Shown here: positions 32,236-33,148 of the stretch, in pieces
Layout: each line of letters starts with the position of its first letter
Numbering within the stretch: the stretch's first letter is position 1
Assembly: GCF_000194155.1 (NCBI RefSeq)
Contig: NZ_GL877879.1
Coordinates: 1 to 33,148, forward strand
Origin: Saccharopolyspora spinosa NRRL 18395
GTDB taxonomy: Bacteria > Actinomycetota > Actinomycetes > Mycobacteriales > Pseudonocardiaceae
Length of the DNA: 33,148 bases
Reading direction: 5' to 3'
Notes under the pieces: generated by a model
The model's input: the letters and a program-made list of their open reading frames with translations, nothing else
The model's database searches: none
What the model was told of the DNA's origin: nothing
Program-made: the position numbers and the translations under genes

Positions 32236-32650
32236 GTGACGGGTCCGAAGCGTCGGGGTGGTGTGTCCGGGCCGGTGGCGGGCAAAGCCGGCGCGAAGGG
32301 CACGAAGAGGACGCGAGGGGAGGCCGGCCAGGGTTCGCGGGAGGAGGCTGACCAGGGTTCGCGGGAGGAGGCGGGCGAGGGTTCCCGGGTGTCCAAGCGG
32401 CGGAAGGTGCAAGAAACCGCTGTTGCTGGGGCTGTTTCCGGGAGTCCGGGTGATGGCGGGGGGGGTTGCCAACTGAGGTGACAGGTCCGAAGCATCGGGG
32501 TGGTGTGTCTGGGCCGGTGGCGGGGAAAGCCGGCGCGAGTGCGAAGAGGACGCGGAAGGAGGCTGGCAAGAGTTCGAGGGGGGCCAAGCGGCGGAAGGTG
32601 GACGCAGCCGCTGTTGCTTCCGGGAGTCCGGGTGATGGCGGGAGTGAGGT
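32236..32650. repeat. Two-copy basic module plus 24-bp tandem repeat
   Basis: The block starting gtgac-gg-tccgaagc is at 32236 and 32478 and stays similar for ~60 nt (GGVSGPVAGKAGA in both). Both modules end KRRKV then an AV-A-GSPGDGG tract. Within module one an 8-residue unit (EEA-x-x-GSR) repeats three times at ~32319-32389. Confidence 0.75.
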
Positions 32651-32880
32651 ACTCACGCTGACGGATCAGGCAGCAGAGCAGGACGAAAGGGCGCAGCGGA
32701 AACTGAAAAAGAAGGAAGATGACGCTAGGCGGTACCAAGCGATGAAAGCTGCTGCCGCCCGTGTTGCGGAGTTGGAAGCAGGGGAGGCTGGCTGAGGAAC
32801 AGGTGGCAGAGTTGGCGGAGCTTCAACCGAAGGCACAGCGGTGGCGCAAGTGGCAGAAAAATGAAAAAGGAGACGCGGCG

Positions 32881-33148
32881 CGGTCCCGGGCGGGAAAGGC
32901 TGCTGATGATCGGGTTGCGGTGCTGGAGGAGTCGGCGAGGCCGCTGGCTGAGGTGCAGGCGGTGGAGTTGGCGGCGCTCCGGCCGAAGGCGCGGCAGCGG
33001 CAGAAAAAGAACGAAAGGGCCGCGGAGCGGTCCCGGGTGGGAAAGGCTGCTGTCGCCCGTGTTGCGGAGTTGGAGGCGTTGGCGGAGCGGGGGCCGCTGG
33101 CTGAGGGGCAGGAGGTGGAGTTGGCGGAGCTGCGGGCGAGGGTGGCGG
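32881..33148. repeat. 147-bp coiled-coil repeat
   Basis: The string cggtcccggg-c/t-gggaaaggctgctg occurs at 32881 and 33028, exactly 147 bp (49 codons) apart, and a weaker unit precedes it. All codons stay in one frame in this part. It continues beyond the window. Confidence 0.8.

Larger units (their letters stand above)
31630..33148 (+). pseudogene. 5' part of a giant repeat-rich, polymorphic-toxin-like protein (frameshifted, runs off the window)
   Basis: Start ATG 31630 or 31645: IMVPEEVRRLFQVLTGED, an N-terminus like that of giant actinobacterial WXG100-like/polymorphic toxin proteins. In successive frames follow WPDAGDATESGVLVVADPVA, LDYLRAGTVVLDTDSTMDDV, PMSFRSDGVWIWLDIVCYYL with EQHGLASEEQLLAH, then LAYVEGENEIRYLDDKKALK. 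Two basic Gly/Pro modules (32236- and 32478-) each end in KRRKV. From ~32750 a 49-residue coiled-coil repeat runs to the window end (LAE-Q--ELA-LRPKA, RSR-GKAA--RVA-LE). At least five frame changes (near 31695, 31805, 32008, the G8 run at 32458, ~32780) break the frame; most are at short runs, so sequencing error must be excluded. If real, the gene is dead. Confidence 0.6.

Noticed and set aside
31674..32738. 354-residue Pro/Ser/Thr-rich minus-strand frame
   Set aside because: Repeats mirror the plus-strand KRRKV modules; the plus strand matches known giant-protein patterns and the 49-codon periodicity.

Overview
The window is high-GC DNA with GTG and TTG starts, purine-rich ribosome sites and large spaced hairpins. 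The gene families (F420-type PPOX split-barrel protein, S37 peptidase, SAFB/DUF574-type methyltransferase, DivIVA-like coiled coil, giant polymorphic-toxin-like proteins) point to an actinomycete of the Pseudonocardiales, most like Saccharopolyspora. That placement is inference from gene content. No rRNA, tRNA or CRISPR was seen.

Layout. 1-2388: a benzoate/H+ symporter gene (benE, minus), a near-identical partial copy of its 3' end, and a divergent XRE-cupin regulator. 2389-3507: gene-poor, with hairpins, a 12-bp tandem repeat and a doubtful Cys-rich small ORF. 3508-7278: a minus-strand gtr-like trio (GT2 polyprenyl-phosphate glycosyltransferase, GtrA flippase, large polytopic YfhO/GT-C-like protein), probably for cell-surface glycan decoration; gtrA is broken by a 7-bp tandem duplication. 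7587-13689: a glycine-betaine module (choline oxidase-like GMC enzyme, APC/ACT-type permease, betaine aldehyde dehydrogenase) with a divergent TetR regulator and strong palindromes between. 13960-18170: DivIVA-like protein, PPOX-like protein, secreted S37 peptidase and membrane acyltransferase, separated by near-perfect terminator hairpins. 18313-20021: two broken genes, a methyltransferase and an Fe/Mn superoxide dismutase, each carrying a short duplication with filler. 20572-24723: a CitA/CitB-type two-component system whose kinase gene is split by a complete 1875-bp IS1634-type element with a CTAG target duplication. 25374-30403: a small secreted protein, a copper amine oxidase, a graveyard of three transposase remnants, and a glutamate decarboxylase. 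30404-33148: small ORFs, a decayed toxin-like C-terminus, a canonical terminator, and the start of a giant coiled-coil-repeat protein that runs off the end with several frameshifts.

The most striking overall pattern is damage. Several genes contain repeat-(filler)-repeat insertions (gtrA 7 bp; sod 86-bp repeat plus 5 nt; methyltransferase 28-bp repeat plus 33 nt; benE at least 325 bp plus 221 nt). Removing the insertion restores an intact reading frame in gtrA and sod, and removing the IS restores the kinase. Either the locus is decaying by a duplication-prone process or part of this is assembly or sequencing error; read-level data would decide. A second pattern is a family of intergenic palindromic repeats shared by the benE region and the DivIVA-PPOX junction.
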